The position numbers and the translations under genes were made by a program. Source: Marinobacterium mangrovicola (lineage in GTDB: Bacteria > Pseudomonadota > Gammaproteobacteria > Pseudomonadales > Balneatricaceae). Taken from it: a stretch of 64,000 nucleotides of DNA. Below the pieces are notes generated by a model that worked only from the letters and a program-made list of their open reading frames with translations, did not search any database and was not told where the DNA came from. Below are positions 16,146 through 26,709 of this stretch, piece after piece. The number at the start of each line of letters is the position of its first letter. The stretch's first letter is position 1. The stretch spans positions 62,001 through 126,000 of the forward strand of contig NZ_SMFU01000014.1 of the NCBI RefSeq assembly GCF_004339595.1. Direction: 5' to 3'.

Positions 16146-17963
16146 TTAAAACGGGAACAGCAGTGGCGTCATAACCAGGGTAATGCCCAACGCCAATAGC
16201 TGAAGCGGAATGCCGACCCGGGCGAAATCGGAGAAACGGTAGTTACCCGGTGACAGTACCAGGGTGTTAACCGGCGATGCGATCGGCGTCGCAAAAGCGG
16301 TGGAAGCGGCAATAGCCACGGTCATCATCAACGGTTCCGGGTTCACACCAAGTAGCTGCGCGGCGGTCAGAGCTATGGGTGCAATCAGCACCGTCGTTGC
16401 GGTGTTGGAGATAAACTGGCTCAGTACCGAGGTCAGCAGGAACAGCCCGGTACTGAGCAACAGCGGCGAGGCCCCACCGAGCCAGTTCACCAGGTGCTCG
16501 ACTACAAACGCCAGCGCCCCGCTCTTCTCCATCGCCAGCGCCAGCGGCAACATGCCGGCAATCAGTATAAGACTGGTGGCGTTCAACGAGCGCAGCGCTT
16601 CCGGCAGGCTAACGCAGCCGGTCAGTATCATCGCCAGGGCCGCCAGTAAAACGGTAGTCAGCGCCGGCAGCCAGCCTGCAGTCATACAGACCAGCATCGC
16701 CGCCAATACCAGCAAGGCTACCGGTGCCCGGCTGCCATGCACCGGAATCTCACCCAGCTCTGCCGGGGTCTGCAGCAGCACCAGGTCGCGCCGCCCTTCC
16801 AGCGCCCGTATCCGCTCCCAGCTGCCGGCCAGCAGCAGGGTATCGCCACCCTCCATTCGGGTTTCGCGATAGTCGGTTTCCAGCGGATCGCAGCGGCGCC
16901 GCAGACCGATCACGCTGAGGCCGTAACGCTCACGGAAAGCGCCCTCTTTTATGCTGCGACCCTGCAGCGGCGTACCCGGCGGCAGCATCACTTCGGCCAC
17001 GCCGAACTCACGCCCCATTCGGCTGATCTCTTTGGCCGGCGAGCCATAATGGGTCAGCCGATGGCTGAGGCAGAGCCGTTCGATATCGCTCTCCTGACCG
17101 TAAACCCAGAGTTCGTCCCTAACCGCCAGCCGGGTGTTGGCCAGCACCGGCAGAATGCTGGAGAGCAGGGAACCCGAGCGGCGGATACCCACCAGGGTCA
17201 CACGATGCTCGGAGCGCAGCGCGGCCTCTACCACGGTTTTATCCGCCAGTTGACTCAATGGCTGTACCACCAGCTTGTGCAGCTGACCGCTGACGCCGTA
17301 GCTCGCCATCATACCGGGCACATCACAGCTGTCGGGCTGCTGCTCCACATCCCGCTGGGGCAACAGCCGGCGTCCCAGCGTAATCAGGTAGAGAGCACCG
17401 GCCAGCAGAACAGCAGCACCGATCGGAGTGAATTCAAAGAAGCCAAACGGCTCAAGCCCCGCTTCCTTCAGCGCACCACTGACGACGATATTGGGTGGCG
17501 TGCCGATCAGGGTCAGCATACCGCCGATCAGGGCGGCGAATGCCAGCGGCATCATCAACTTGGAAGGCTGCATACCTGAGCGTCGCGCCATGCTCAGCAC
17601 CACGGGGATCAATAGCGCCACGGCGCCGGTGGAGCTCATAAATGCCGAAAGCAGCGCCACCACCGGCAATAGAAAACAGAGCAACCGCACTTCACTGCTG
17701 CCACCAACCTTTAGCAGCCAATTACCGGCAGCGGCCGCGACGCCGGTGCGGAACAGCCCTTCACCGACCACAAACAGCGCGGCAATCATCACCACGGTGG
17801 GGTTACCAAAACCGGACACGGCTTCAGCCGGCGTGACGATTCCGGAAACGGCCAGCACCGCCACCACCATCAGCGCGACAAGGTCCATGCGCAGCTTGTC
17901 GCTGACAAAGAGTGCAATGGTGATTCCGAGTACTGCGAAGACGAAGCCTATCTCTGACGTCAT
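16146..17963 (-). CDS. SLC13/DASS-type permease with internal RCK (TrkA-C) domains
   Basis: 605 aa. An N-terminal membrane block (about residues 1-195, with motif LIGGMLTLIGTPPNIVVSG typical of the divalent-anion/sodium symporter family) is followed by a soluble insert with two TrkA-C-like repeats (about 205-385). A second membrane block (395-605) carries SQFISNTATTVLIAPIAL. Proteins of this layout transport sulfate, dicarboxylates or other anions in exchange for or together with sodium; the substrate is unknown here. It stands alone, divergent from betI, and does not look part of choline metabolism. Confidence 0.85.
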   Translation of the reverse strand: MTSEIGFVFAVLGITIALFVSDKLRMDLVALMVVAVLAVSGIVTPAEAVSGFGNPTVVMIAALFVVGEGLFRTGVAAAAGNWLLKVGGSSEVRLLCFLLPVVALLSAFMSSTGAVALLIPVVLSMARRSGMQPSKLMMPLAFAALIGGMLTLIGTPPNIVVSGALKEAGLEPFGFFEFTPIGAAVLLAGALYLITLGRRLLPQRDVEQQPDSCDVPGMMASYGVSGQLHKLVVQPLSQLADKTVVEAALRSEHRVTLVGIRRSGSLLSSILPVLANTRLAVRDELWVYGQESDIERLCLSHRLTHYGSPAKEISRMGREFGVAEVMLPPGTPLQGRSIKEGAFRERYGLSVIGLRRRCDPLETDYRETRMEGGDTLLLAGSWERIRALEGRRDLVLLQTPAELGEIPVHGSRAPVALLVLAAMLVCMTAGWLPALTTVLLAALAMILTGCVSLPEALRSLNATSLILIAGMLPLALAMEKSGALAFVVEHLVNWLGGASPLLLSTGLFLLTSVLSQFISNTATTVLIAPIALTAAQLLGVNPEPLMMTVAIAASTAFATPIASPVNTLVLSPGNYRFSDFARVGIPLQLLALGITLVMTPLLFPF

Positions 17964-18378
17964 TCCCTGATCCTGACCTGGACAACATCCGGTTCAGGTT
18001 TGCGCCGCCGGATGAATGGTGACTGATTGAGAACCCGGTCATTGATAACCAGGGGTTGACCGATCCTAACCCAAGCCGGCGGGGTCAGAAACAGCGTATC
18101 AACAGAGATACATTCTTTCGTAGCACGAAGCAATCGCCCCAAATATGGGCAAAAACCAACCAGATCGCACCGAAAAAGCACCCATTTATTTCGCATCACA
18201 ACATATTTAATCGACTTTTATCATCAAACTATTTCTGCACATTTGGCGATTTTAGCCGCAATTTGAAAGACGATAGATAATTTATCATTTTTACCCCATG
18301 CATCACCTTTGACATCTCCTTCGAAGTGCGTATTTTTTAATTAAACGTTCAATCAATAAAAATTACGTCGGATCGCTT
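17964..18378. promoter_or_regulatory. Divergent region between SLC13 permease and betI
   Basis: About 415 bp whose right half is AT-rich. The betI promoter and operator lie at 18309-18353 (separate entry). Small open frames across 17960-18280 on both strands have no ribosome-binding site or family resemblance and were judged noise. The permease promoter must lie near 17970-18060, but no clear boxes were found. Confidence 0.4.
18309..18353 (+). promoter_or_regulatory. betI-betB-betA-cho promoter with overlapping BetI-type operator
   Basis: A -35 box TTGACA (18309-18314) is followed 16 bp later by TATTTT (18331-18336). Immediately after lies an imperfect palindrome ATTAAACGTTCAAT (18340-18353). 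BetI is known to repress bet operons by binding near the promoter, with choline relieving repression. The site position suits that role, although the exact BetI recognition sequence is recalled only roughly. Confidence 0.6.
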
Positions 18379-19017
18379 ATGCCCAAAGTGGGAATGGACA
18401 AGGTACGTAAGCCTCAGCTGATCAAGGCCACCATGCAGGTGATTGATGAAGTGGGCTTCCATGGAGCCAGCGTGGCGCTGATTGGCCGCACGGCAAATGT
18501 ATCGCCCGGCATCATCAACCACTACTTCGGCGGCAAGGACGGACTAATCGAGGCGACCATGCGCTCGGTACTCCAGGATCTGTCGATCGGTGTACAGGAA
18601 CAGATGGCGCAAACCCATCCCGATGATGTGGTGGGCCGTATCCAGGCAATCGTGCGCGGCAACTTCGATCCGCGCCAGCTGGATTCCAGCGTGGTGAAAA
18701 CCTGGCTCGCCTTCTGGGCGCATGCGATGCACCACGACAAGCTGTTCCGACTGCAGCGGGTGAATGAGAAACGTCTGCTGTCGCATTTGAAGCGAGAACT
18801 GAAACGCGCCCTGCCCGCCGAACGCGCCGATTTTGTCGCCAAGGCGATTGCGGCACTGATCGACGGGATCTGGCTGCGCGGCGCGCTCCATCCCGAGGGA
18901 ATTAACGCAGATCTGGCGGTGGCGACGATCTACGACTATCTGGAGCGCCAGCTCCCGCCCGAACTTTTTGAGCTCCACCAGCGCCTTGGCGCGAATCGCC
19001 GCACAGCGAACACCTGA
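18379..19017 (+). CDS. betI: BetI, choline-responsive TetR-family repressor
   Basis: 212 aa. It begins [20 protein letters not shown], the characteristic BetI opening, followed by a TetR helix-turn-helix ([20 protein letters not shown], about residues 34-53) and [13 protein letters not shown]. The C-terminal helical ligand domain is full length. BetI represses betaine synthesis genes until choline is present. It is the first gene of a plus-strand run betI-betB-betA-choX-choW-choV, with only 20 bp to betB, so it probably controls uptake and oxidation together. Confidence 0.95.
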   Translation: MPKVGMDKVRKPQLIKATMQVIDEVGFHGASVALIGRTANVSPGIINHYFGGKDGLIEATMRSVLQDLSIGVQEQMAQTHPDDVVGRIQAIVRGNFDPRQLDSSVVKTWLAFWAHAMHHDKLFRLQRVNEKRLLSHLKRELKRALPAERADFVAKAIAALIDGIWLRGALHPEGINADLAVATIYDYLERQLPPELFELHQRLGANRRTANT

Positions 19018-19037
19018 TTAACAAAGAGTACAAACCG

Positions 19038-20498
19038 ATGCAGCAACAGACCCTTTACATCCACGGCCAACACCGTGAAGCCAGCTCCGGAGAGACCTTT
19101 CCGACACGCAACCCGGCCACCGGCGAACTACTCGCCGATGTGCAGCAGGCAAGCGCAGCCGATGTGGATGCCGCCGTTGCTTCCGCCCAAGAGGGCCAGG
19201 CGATCTGGGGCGCCATGTCCGGTGCTGAGCGTGGCCGCATCCTGATGCGCGCGGTGCAGATCCTGCGCGAACGCAACGATGAACTGGCCGACCTGGAAGT
19301 ACTGGATACCGGCAAACCGATGCAGGAAGCACGGGAAGTGGACGTGGTCACCGGCGCCGATGTAGTCGAATACTACGCGGGCCTCGCGGCCAGCCTGGGT
19401 GGCGAGCATCAGGATCTGGGCGGTACCAATTTCTTCTATACCCGCCGCGAGCCGCTGGGTGTCTGTGCCGGTATCGGCGCCTGGAACTACCCGATTCAGA
19501 TCGCCATGTGGAAATCCGGCCCTTGCCTCGCCGCCGGCAACGCAATGATCTTCAAGCCCTCGGAAGAAACCCCGCTGACCGCCCTGACACTGGCGGAGAT
19601 CTACACCGAGGCGGGCGTGCCCGATGGCGTATTCAACGTGGTACAGGGCGATGCCCGCGTCGGCCAGATGCTCACCGGACACCCGGAGATCGCCAAGGTC
19701 TCTTTCACCGGCGAATGCGGCACCGGCAAGAAGGTGATGGGTGCCAGCGCCCAGAGCCTGAAGGATGTCACCATGGAGCTGGGCGGCAAGTCACCGCTGG
19801 TTGTCTTTGACGATGCGGACCTCAGAAACGCGGTCTCCGGCGCCATGATGGCCAACTTCTACACCCAGGGCGAAGTCTGCACCCACGGCACCCGCGTGTT
19901 CGTGCATGAATCGATCTATGACGCTTTCCTCGAGCAGCTCGCCGAGCGCACCGCCAAACTCGTTGTCGGCGACCCGCAGAACCCGAACACTCAGATCGGC
20001 GCGCTGATCTCCGAGGAACACCTCGGCAAGGTGATGGGCTTTATCGATGCTGCCAAGACCGCCGGCGCCCGACTGGTCTGCGGTGGCGAGCGGGTCACCG
20101 AAAACGGTCTCGACAAGGGTTACTTTGTCGCTCCGACCGTGTTTGCCGATTGCAGCGACGATATGCCCCAGGTGCGCGAAGAGATCTTCGGACCGGTGAT
20201 GTCGGTGCTGAAGTTCTCCTCCGAAGAGGAGGTGATCAACCGCGCCAACGATACCGATTACGGTCTTGCCGCGGGCCTGTTCACCAAAGATCTGTCCCGC
20301 GCGCACCGCGTTATCGCCAAACTCCAGGCCGGCATCTGCTGGATCAACACCTGGGGCGCCTCCCCCGCCGAAATGCCGGTGGGCGGTTACAAGCAATCCG
20401 GCGTTGGCCGCGAGAACGGCATCGAGACCCTGGCCGCCTACACCCAGACCAAATCGGTGTTCGTGGAGCTCGGTGACGTCGAATCCCCCTACGCCTGA
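19038..20498 (+). CDS. betB: Betaine aldehyde dehydrogenase
   Basis: 486 aa, normal length for the family. It oxidises betaine aldehyde to glycine betaine with NAD(P)+. Visible residues of the aldehyde dehydrogenase fold are Asn150 in GAWNYP (oxyanion), Glu247 in MELGGKSP (general base) and the catalytic Cys281 in GEVCTHGTR. It sits between betI and betA in the standard order, 24 bp before betA. The cofactor-binding segment reads [11 protein letters not shown], where many relatives have a GSVATG-type sequence; the effect of this difference is unknown. Confidence 0.96.
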   Translation: MQQQTLYIHGQHREASSGETFPTRNPATGELLADVQQASAADVDAAVASAQEGQAIWGAMSGAERGRILMRAVQILRERNDELADLEVLDTGKPMQEAREVDVVTGADVVEYYAGLAASLGGEHQDLGGTNFFYTRREPLGVCAGIGAWNYPIQIAMWKSGPCLAAGNAMIFKPSEETPLTALTLAEIYTEAGVPDGVFNVVQGDARVGQMLTGHPEIAKVSFTGECGTGKKVMGASAQSLKDVTMELGGKSPLVVFDDADLRNAVSGAMMANFYTQGEVCTHGTRVFVHESIYDAFLEQLAERTAKLVVGDPQNPNTQIGALISEEHLGKVMGFIDAAKTAGARLVCGGERVTENGLDKGYFVAPTVFADCSDDMPQVREEIFGPVMSVLKFSSEEEVINRANDTDYGLAAGLFTKDLSRAHRVIAKLQAGICWINTWGASPAEMPVGGYKQSGVGRENGIETLAAYTQTKSVFVELGDVESPYA

Positions 20499-20522
20499 TC
20501 GGGATAGATACGGTTTAAGCCT

Positions 20523-22226
20523 ATGAAACAGACATTCGATTACATCATCGTCGGCGCAGGCTCAGCAGGCTGCGTGCTGGCGGACCGATTAACCGAAAGC
20601 GGCGAGCACAGCGTGCTGCTGCTGGAGGCCGGTGGTTCGGATAACAACATTCTGATCCGCATGCCCACCGCCCTCTCCTACCCGATGAACATGCCGAAGT
20701 TCGCCTGGCAGTTTGAATCGGATCCGGAACCTGGACTGGATGGCCGCCAGCTTCACTGCCCCCGCGGCAAGGTGCTTGGCGGCGGCTCCTCCATCAACGG
20801 CATGGTCTACGTGCGCGGTCACGCCTGCGACTTTGAACAGTGGGCACAGCAGGGCGCCGAAGGCTGGGACTACGCCAATTGCCTGCCCTACTTCAAGCGC
20901 GCCGAGCACTGGAGCGCTGGCGGCAGCCAAGGGGATAAATACCGTGGCGGCCAGGGCCCGGTGGGCACCAACAACGGCAACGAGATGTCGCTGAACCCGC
21001 TCTACCAGGCGTTTATCGATGCCGGTCAGGAAGCGGGCTACCCTCAGACCGCCGACTACAACGGTTACCAGCAGGAGGGTTTCGGCCCCATGCATATGAC
21101 CGTGGACGGCGGCGTGCGTGCTTCCACAAGCCGTGCCTATCTGGATCGCGCCCGCAAGCGGAGCAACCTGACGCTTCGCACCGGCATTTTGTCACGCAAG
21201 ATCCTGCTTGAAAGTGGCAAGGCCGAAGGGGTCGAGTTTGAAAGCCACGGCAAGATCGACCAGGCGTTCGCCCGCCGCGAGGTGATCCTGTCCGCCGGTT
21301 CTATCGGTTCACCGCACCTGCTGCAGTTGTCCGGCATCGGTCCGTCAGACGTACTGCTCAACGCCGGTGTTGAACTGGAACATGAGCTTCCCGGCGTCGG
21401 CGAGAATCTGCAGGATCACCTGGAAGTTTACTTTCAGTACCGCTGCGACAAACCGATCACGCTGAACTCCAAGCTCGGCCTGATCAGCAAAGGGCTGATC
21501 GGCGCGCAGTGGATCCTGTTCAAATCAGGTTTGGGCGCCACCAACCATTTCGAGTCCTGCGGTTTTATCCGCTCCCGCGCCGGTCTGAAGTGGCCGAATA
21601 TCCAGTACCACTTCCTGCCTGCCGCCATGCGTTATGACGGCCAGGCCGCGTTTAACGGCCACGGTTTCCAGGTGCATGTGGGCCCCAACAAGCCGGAGAG
21701 CCGGGGTCGCGTCTGGATCGAGAGCCCGGACCCGAAAATCGCGCCGCGCATCCTGTTCAACTACATCAGCACCGAACAGGACGTACAGGACTGGCGCGAC
21801 ACCATCCGCCTGACCCGCGAGATTCTTAACCAGCCGGCACTGGATGAGTTCCGCGGCGAGGAGATCCAGCCAGGAGCCAGCGTACAGAGCGACGAGGAGA
21901 TCGACGCCTGGGTGCGCGCCAACGTGGAGAGCGCTTACCACCCCTCCTGCAGCTGCCGCATGGGCGCCAAGGATGACCCGATGGCGGTGGTCGATCCCGA
22001 GTGCCGCGTGCGCGGCATTAAGAATCTGCGCGTTGTTGATTCGTCGATCTTCCCGACGATCACCAACGGCAACCTGAACGCCCCTACGATCATGGTCGCG
22101 GAACGTGCCGCCGATCTGATACTGGGCAAAACCCCGGAAACCGCCAGCGACGCCGAGTTCTGGGTCGATCCACAATGGCAAAGCCGCCAACGCCCGGAAA
22201 CGGCAAAACGCCCATTACATAAATAG
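20523..22226 (+). CDS. betA: Choline dehydrogenase (GMC flavoprotein)
   Basis: 567 aa. The N-terminal FAD-binding motif is [14 protein letters not shown] with LLLEAGG. The GMC signature [19 protein letters not shown] is present, and the active-site histidine region reads [12 protein letters not shown]. It oxidises choline to betaine aldehyde (and can go on to betaine), passing electrons to the respiratory chain at the inner membrane. The 140-bp gap to choX holds a perfect 6-bp hairpin (22244-22258, CTCCGG/CCGGAG) without a T-run. This may stabilise or tune the mRNA between the enzyme and transporter parts. Confidence 0.96.
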   Translation: MKQTFDYIIVGAGSAGCVLADRLTESGEHSVLLLEAGGSDNNILIRMPTALSYPMNMPKFAWQFESDPEPGLDGRQLHCPRGKVLGGGSSINGMVYVRGHACDFEQWAQQGAEGWDYANCLPYFKRAEHWSAGGSQGDKYRGGQGPVGTNNGNEMSLNPLYQAFIDAGQEAGYPQTADYNGYQQEGFGPMHMTVDGGVRASTSRAYLDRARKRSNLTLRTGILSRKILLESGKAEGVEFESHGKIDQAFARREVILSAGSIGSPHLLQLSGIGPSDVLLNAGVELEHELPGVGENLQDHLEVYFQYRCDKPITLNSKLGLISKGLIGAQWILFKSGLGATNHFESCGFIRSRAGLKWPNIQYHFLPAAMRYDGQAAFNGHGFQVHVGPNKPESRGRVWIESPDPKIAPRILFNYISTEQDVQDWRDTIRLTREILNQPALDEFRGEEIQPGASVQSDEEIDAWVRANVESAYHPSCSCRMGAKDDPMAVVDPECRVRGIKNLRVVDSSIFPTITNGNLNAPTIMVAERAADLILGKTPETASDAEFWVDPQWQSRQRPETAKRPLHK

Positions 22227-22366
22227 AGATAAGCCAGTGCTGGCTCCGGGCACCGGAGTCAGACAGTGATCTTCCGCCTGCTCAGTCGAGCCGTGCTTGC
22301 CCGGCTGACCAGGCGGTGACTGGCAGTGCCCATGAAGTACCACCAGTAACCGAGGAGTACGACCTA

Positions 22367-23335
22367 ATGACCCTTACCAGAAAAAACACCAGGACAAACA
22401 CCAAGCTAGTCACAGCGATCGGCAGCGCCGCGCTGCTGAGCCTGAGTGCAACAGCCGTCTATGCCGCGGACCAGTGCAGCACCGTGCGATTTTCTGACGT
22501 CGGCTGGACCGACATCACCGCCACCACCGCCATTACCAGCGAAGTGCTGGAGGGGCTCGGCTATGAAACCGAAACCCAGCTACTTTCAGTACCGGTGACT
22601 TACAGCTCCATGGCCAACGGCGATATCGATGTATTCCTCGGCAACTGGATGCCGACCATGGAAGGCGACATCGCCAAATACCGTGATAACGGCACGGTGG
22701 AAAGCCTGCGTGCCAACCTGGAAGGCGCCAAATACACCCTGGCCGTGCCACAGTACGTTTACGATGCCGGCGTTCACTCCTTTGCCGATATCGCAGCGCA
22801 CGCCGATGAGTTCAACGGCCGCATCTACGGTATCGAGCCGGGTAACGACGGTAACCGCCTGATCCAGGAGATGATCGACGAAAACGCCTTCGAACTGGGC
22901 GAGTTTCAGATCGTCGAGTCCAGCGAAGCGGGCATGATGTCCCAGGTTAAACGCGCCGTGCGCCGCGATAACTGGATCGTTTTCCTCGGCTGGGAGCCGC
23001 ACCCGATGAACGCCAACTTCGAGCTGGCGTACCTTGATGGCGGTGATGACTGGTTCGGCCCCAACTACGGTGGCGCCACCGTGCACACCAACGTGCGCCA
23101 GGGCTACACCGACGCCTGCCCGAACGTGGGCACCCTGCTGAACAACCTGAGCTTCAGCCTGCAGATGGAAAACGAGGTGATGGGCGCAATCCTCGATGAC
23201 AAGGAACAGCCCAGCGACGCCGCCAAAGCCTGGCTGCAGCAGAACCCGGAAGTGCTCGATACCTGGCTTGACGGCGTCACCACCCTGGACGGCGAAGCCG
23301 GCCTTGCCGCGGTAAAAGCGCACCTGGAAATTTGA
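22367..23335 (+). CDS. choX: Choline ABC transporter substrate-binding protein
   Basis: 322 aa from the ATG at 22367, preceded by CGAGGAG; an upstream in-frame start at 22316 would put an unlikely leader before the signal peptide. The signal peptide ends near VYAAD. The mature start CSTVRFSDVGWTDITATT and the segment DIDVFLGNWMPTMEG are typical of ChoX, whose aromatic box binds the trimethylammonium group. It delivers choline to ChoW-ChoV. Placed after betA, it links uptake to oxidation in one operon. Confidence 0.92.
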   Translation: MTLTRKNTRTNTKLVTAIGSAALLSLSATAVYAADQCSTVRFSDVGWTDITATTAITSEVLEGLGYETETQLLSVPVTYSSMANGDIDVFLGNWMPTMEGDIAKYRDNGTVESLRANLEGAKYTLAVPQYVYDAGVHSFADIAAHADEFNGRIYGIEPGNDGNRLIQEMIDENAFELGEFQIVESSEAGMMSQVKRAVRRDNWIVFLGWEPHPMNANFELAYLDGGDDWFGPNYGGATVHTNVRQGYTDACPNVGTLLNNLSFSLQMENEVMGAILDDKEQPSDAAKAWLQQNPEVLDTWLDGVTTLDGEAGLAAVKAHLEI

Positions 23336-23397
23336 TCGCTGCTGTTTATCACTGTTGTCATCGCGATTGTTAAAAGAAACAAGAAAGGTACTTTTGA

Positions 23398-24243
23398 ATG
23401 GATTGGTTAACCGACCATAAACTGCCGCTGGGCGACTGGATGGAAGCCTTTGTCGACTGGCTGACCTGGAACGCGGCGGGCTTTTTTGACGCCATCGCCA
23501 TCTCTCTGGAGTGGGTAATCCTGTCGCTGGTAGACGTCTTCCTCTGGTTTCCCTCCTGGGCACTGATCGCCCTGGTGGCAGCCATGGCCTGGGCGCTGCA
23601 TCGCAAACTGTCGCTGACGATCTTTACCGTTGCAGCGCTGCTGCTGATCCTCAATATGGGTTACTGGACCGAGATGGTGCAAACCCTGGTCCTGGTGCTC
23701 ACCGCCACCTCCCTGTCGGTACTGATCGGTATCCCGGTGGGGATTCTGGCGGCGCACAAGCGCTGGGTGTACACCCTGCTGCGTCCGATTCTGGATTTGA
23801 TGCAGACGATCCCCACCTTCGTCTACCTGATCCCGACCCTGGTACTGTTCGGTCTTGGCGTCGTGCCGGGCCTGATCTCCACCATCATTTTCGCCATCGC
23901 CGCACCGATCCGCCTCACCTATCTCGGCATCAGCCGGGTACCGGAAGAGCTGCTCGAAGCCGGCAAGGCGTTTGGTGCCAGCAACTCCAAGCTGCTGTAC
24001 AAGGTGGAACTGCCGGCTGCGATGCCAAGCATCATGGCCGGTGTTACCCAGTGCATCATGCTGTCGCTGTCGATGGTGGTGATCGCCGCCCTGGTGGGCG
24101 CCGACGGCCTGGGCAAACCGGTGATTCGTGCCCTCAACACCGTGAACATCTCTCAGGGCTTTGAAGCGGGTCTGGCCATCGTTCTGGTGGCGATCATTCT
24201 CGACCGCATCTGCAAGAAACCGGGCAGCAAGGAGGAGATTTAA
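23398..24243 (+). CDS. choW: Choline ABC transporter permease
   Basis: 281 aa with about six or seven membrane helices. It resembles ProW/OpuAB-type permeases. The EAA-like loop reads EELLEAGKAFGASNSKLLYK followed by VELPAAMP, and RPILDLMQTIPTFVYLIP is a signature segment of this family. It forms the membrane channel for choline between ChoX and ChoV. The stop is directly followed (1 bp) by the choV ATG. Confidence 0.92.
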   Translation: MDWLTDHKLPLGDWMEAFVDWLTWNAAGFFDAIAISLEWVILSLVDVFLWFPSWALIALVAAMAWALHRKLSLTIFTVAALLLILNMGYWTEMVQTLVLVLTATSLSVLIGIPVGILAAHKRWVYTLLRPILDLMQTIPTFVYLIPTLVLFGLGVVPGLISTIIFAIAAPIRLTYLGISRVPEELLEAGKAFGASNSKLLYKVELPAAMPSIMAGVTQCIMLSLSMVVIAALVGADGLGKPVIRALNTVNISQGFEAGLAIVLVAIILDRICKKPGSKEEI

Positions 24244-24244
24244 T

Positions 24245-25453
24245 ATGGCCGCCGTAGAAATAAAAGACCTCGACGTGGTGTTCGGCAACAACCAGGCACA
24301 GACACTGAGCCTGATCGACCAGGGCCTGTCACGCCAGGAGATCCTGGAAAAAACCGGCGATGTGGTTGGTGTCCAGGGCGCATCTCTGAGCGTTAACGAA
24401 GGCGAGATCTGCGTACTGATGGGATTGTCCGGTTCCGGCAAATCCAGCCTGCTGCGTGCCGTTAACGGCCTTAACCAGGTTTCCCGTGGCAGCCTGGAGG
24501 TTCAGGATGGCGATGCCAGGGTCGACCTGGCCAACTGCAACGCCCAGACCCTGCGCCACCTGCGCAGCAAGCGGATCTCCATGGTGTTCCAGAAGTTCGC
24601 GCTGATGCCCTGGCTCAGCGTGGTGGACAACGTGGCCTTTGGCCTGGAGATGCAGAATGTCGGCAAGAAAGAGCGCCGTCGCCGCGCCCTGGAAAAGCTG
24701 GAAATGGTCGGTCTGTCAGAGTGGCAGGATAAATTTCCCCATGAACTCTCCGGCGGCATGCAGCAGCGTGTCGGTCTGGCCCGCGCCTTTACCATGGACA
24801 GCGATATCCTGCTGATGGATGAACCTTTCTCGGCACTGGATCCGCTGATCCGCGCCCAACTGCAGGATGAACTGATCGAACTGCAGGAGCGGATGAAAAA
24901 GACCATCCTCTTCGTCAGTCACGATCTGGACGAAGCGCTAAAGATCGGCAGCCATATCGCCATCATGGAATCGGCACGGATCATCCAGCACGGCAAGCCG
25001 GAAGATATCGTACTCAACCCGAGCAACGCCTACGTGGAGGACTTTGTCGCCCACACCAATCCGTTGAACGTGCTGCGTGGCCGCTCACTGATGACCGATG
25101 TGTCTGACATGGCACTGAGCAACAACAGTCTGACGCTGAACGCCCGTGAAAACAGCCAGGTTCAACTGGAATCAGGCCGTCCGATCAGCGCAACACGGGG
25201 CGAAGTTGCCCTGGCCGTGACTCCCTGGAACGAGTCAGAAAGTCTGGATAAGGTGGCTGAAAACATGCTGATGGTCACCACGCCGGAAGTCTCCATGCGT
25301 AACGCCATCGAGCTGCGCTACCGCAGCGGCCAGCCGGTACTGCTGGCGGAGGATAACAAGGTGGTCGGCATGCTCTCCGATCGCGACTTCTACCATGCAC
25401 TGCTGGGCAAACATTTCACCCAGGATTCCAACAGCGAAGCGGATGCTGCCTGA
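24245..25453 (+). CDS. choV: Choline ABC transporter ATP-binding protein
   Basis: 402 aa from the ATG at 24245; an earlier in-frame start at 24161 lies inside choW and is rejected. Walker A is GLSGSGKSS, the signature is LSGGMQQRVGLARAF and Walker B is ILLMDEPFSALDP. The C-terminal part after about residue 280 looks like a degenerate CBS region (TTPEVSMRNAIELRYRSG and MLSDRDFYHAL), as in ProV/OpuAA ATPases where CBS modules sense ionic strength. Last gene of the operon, followed by a strong terminator. Confidence 0.92.
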   Translation: MAAVEIKDLDVVFGNNQAQTLSLIDQGLSRQEILEKTGDVVGVQGASLSVNEGEICVLMGLSGSGKSSLLRAVNGLNQVSRGSLEVQDGDARVDLANCNAQTLRHLRSKRISMVFQKFALMPWLSVVDNVAFGLEMQNVGKKERRRRALEKLEMVGLSEWQDKFPHELSGGMQQRVGLARAFTMDSDILLMDEPFSALDPLIRAQLQDELIELQERMKKTILFVSHDLDEALKIGSHIAIMESARIIQHGKPEDIVLNPSNAYVEDFVAHTNPLNVLRGRSLMTDVSDMALSNNSLTLNARENSQVQLESGRPISATRGEVALAVTPWNESESLDKVAENMLMVTTPEVSMRNAIELRYRSGQPVLLAEDNKVVGMLSDRDFYHALLGKHFTQDSNSEADAA

Positions 25454-25484
25454 GTTGCCCTAGCGCCAGCGTCCACACAACGAA

Positions 25485-25516
25485 AAAAGGCCGATCCAGC
25501 GATGGATCGGCCTTTT
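25485..25516. terminator. Rho-independent terminator after choV
   Basis: A 13-bp perfect stem (AAAAGGCCGATCC / GGATCGGCCTTTT) with a 6-nt loop and flanking A and T runs. It closes the betI-choV operon and can also act for gbcB, which converges from the right. Confidence 0.92.
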
Positions 25517-25581
25517 CTTTAACCCGGTTTTCTGAGGCTATCGGCGCGAACAGCCACCAACGCCCTTACCGGTATTGTAAA

Positions 25582-26709
25582 TTAATACTCTACAACCACG
25601 TCGCCGGTCGGGATGCTGCAGCAGGACAGGAAGTAACCTTCTGCCACGTCTTCATCGGTGATACCGCCGTTGTGAGACATTTCGATGTCACCTTCGACAC
25701 GTTTCACCTTACAGGTACCGCAGATACCCATACCGCAGGCTTTCGGTATATGCAGACCCAGCTTGGCCGCCGCCGCGTGAACGGTTTCCCCCGGAGCGAT
25801 ACGGACGCTTTTGCCGGTTTTCGCGAACTCGACATTGAACATGTCGCTGGCTGCGATTGCATCCAGATCTTCCGCTGCCTGCTCGGCATCTTCTACCGCC
25901 TGCTCTTCCACCGCTTCCGGCGTCGCACCGAAGGCTTCCTCGTGGTAGCGCGCCATATCAAAGCCTGCATCCTGCAGCATCCGCTTCACGGCTTTCATGT
26001 ACGGCGTCGGGCCGCAGCAGAACACTTCACGCTCCATGAAGTCCGGCGCGATCATGTCCAGCTTGATGCGATCCAGGAAGCCGCGGTAACCGGCCCAGGA
26101 CTGACCCGGCTCGACCTTCTCACAGATCAGGTGCAGATCGAAGTTGGAGATACGCGAGGAGATGGTTTCCAGCTCGCGATGGAAAATGATGTCACGTGGG
26201 GTACGCGCACTGTGCACAAAGACCATATCGACATCTGTGTTGGTATCAAACGCCCAACGGGTCATGGACATCACCGGGGTGATACCTACACCACCAGAGA
26301 GGAACAGAACCTTGTTCGACGGAAAGTCGATGCTGTTGAAAGCACCGACCGGACCGTGAACGGCCAGCTCGTAACCTTCAACCATGTTGTCGTGCAGCCA
26401 GTTGGATACCAGACCGCCCGGCTGACGCTTCACGGTGATGGAGAAGCTGTACGGCACCGACGGGGAGCTGGAGATGGTGTAGGAGCGGAACACCTGCTCG
26501 CCTTCGATCTCAAGTTCCAGGGTCACAAACTGGCCCGGTTTGAAGAAGAACATAACCGGCTGCTCGGCCATGAAACAGTAAGTGGCGACGTCCCAGGTTT
26601 CCTGGATCACCTTAACGCAGCGCACAGCGTGACGACCGTTGCTCCAGGTCTGGGTTGTTACCGGAACGAATGCGTCGCTGTTGACGATTGAAATGCTCGG
26701 GTTGTTCAT
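25582..26709 (-). CDS. gbcB: Glycine betaine monooxygenase, reductase subunit
   Basis: 375 aa from the ATG at 26709 with GGAAG 8 bp upstream; a TTG 15 bp earlier is in frame but lacks a ribosome-binding site. It has an FAD domain (FRSYTISSSP, about residues 75-84), an NAD domain (FLSGGVGITPVMSM and FCCGPTPYM) and a C-terminal plant-type 2Fe-2S ferredoxin domain with Cys at about 325, 330, 333 and 363. It passes electrons from NAD(P)H to GbcA for demethylation of glycine betaine to dimethylglycine plus formaldehyde. An acidic linker (EEQAVEDAEQAAEDLD) precedes the ferredoxin domain. Divergent from gbcA. Confidence 0.93.
   Translation of the reverse strand: MNNPSISIVNSDAFVPVTTQTWSNGRHAVRCVKVIQETWDVATYCFMAEQPVMFFFKPGQFVTLELEIEGEQVFRSYTISSSPSVPYSFSITVKRQPGGLVSNWLHDNMVEGYELAVHGPVGAFNSIDFPSNKVLFLSGGVGITPVMSMTRWAFDTNTDVDMVFVHSARTPRDIIFHRELETISSRISNFDLHLICEKVEPGQSWAGYRGFLDRIKLDMIAPDFMEREVFCCGPTPYMKAVKRMLQDAGFDMARYHEEAFGATPEAVEEQAVEDAEQAAEDLDAIAASDMFNVEFAKTGKSVRIAPGETVHAAAAKLGLHIPKACGMGICGTCKVKRVEGDIEMSHNGGITDEDVAEGYFLSCCSIPTGDVVVEY

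Noticed and set aside
18056-18280. 74-codon plus-strand frame before betI
   Set aside because: AT-rich promoter DNA with no start signal; contains no recognisable domain.
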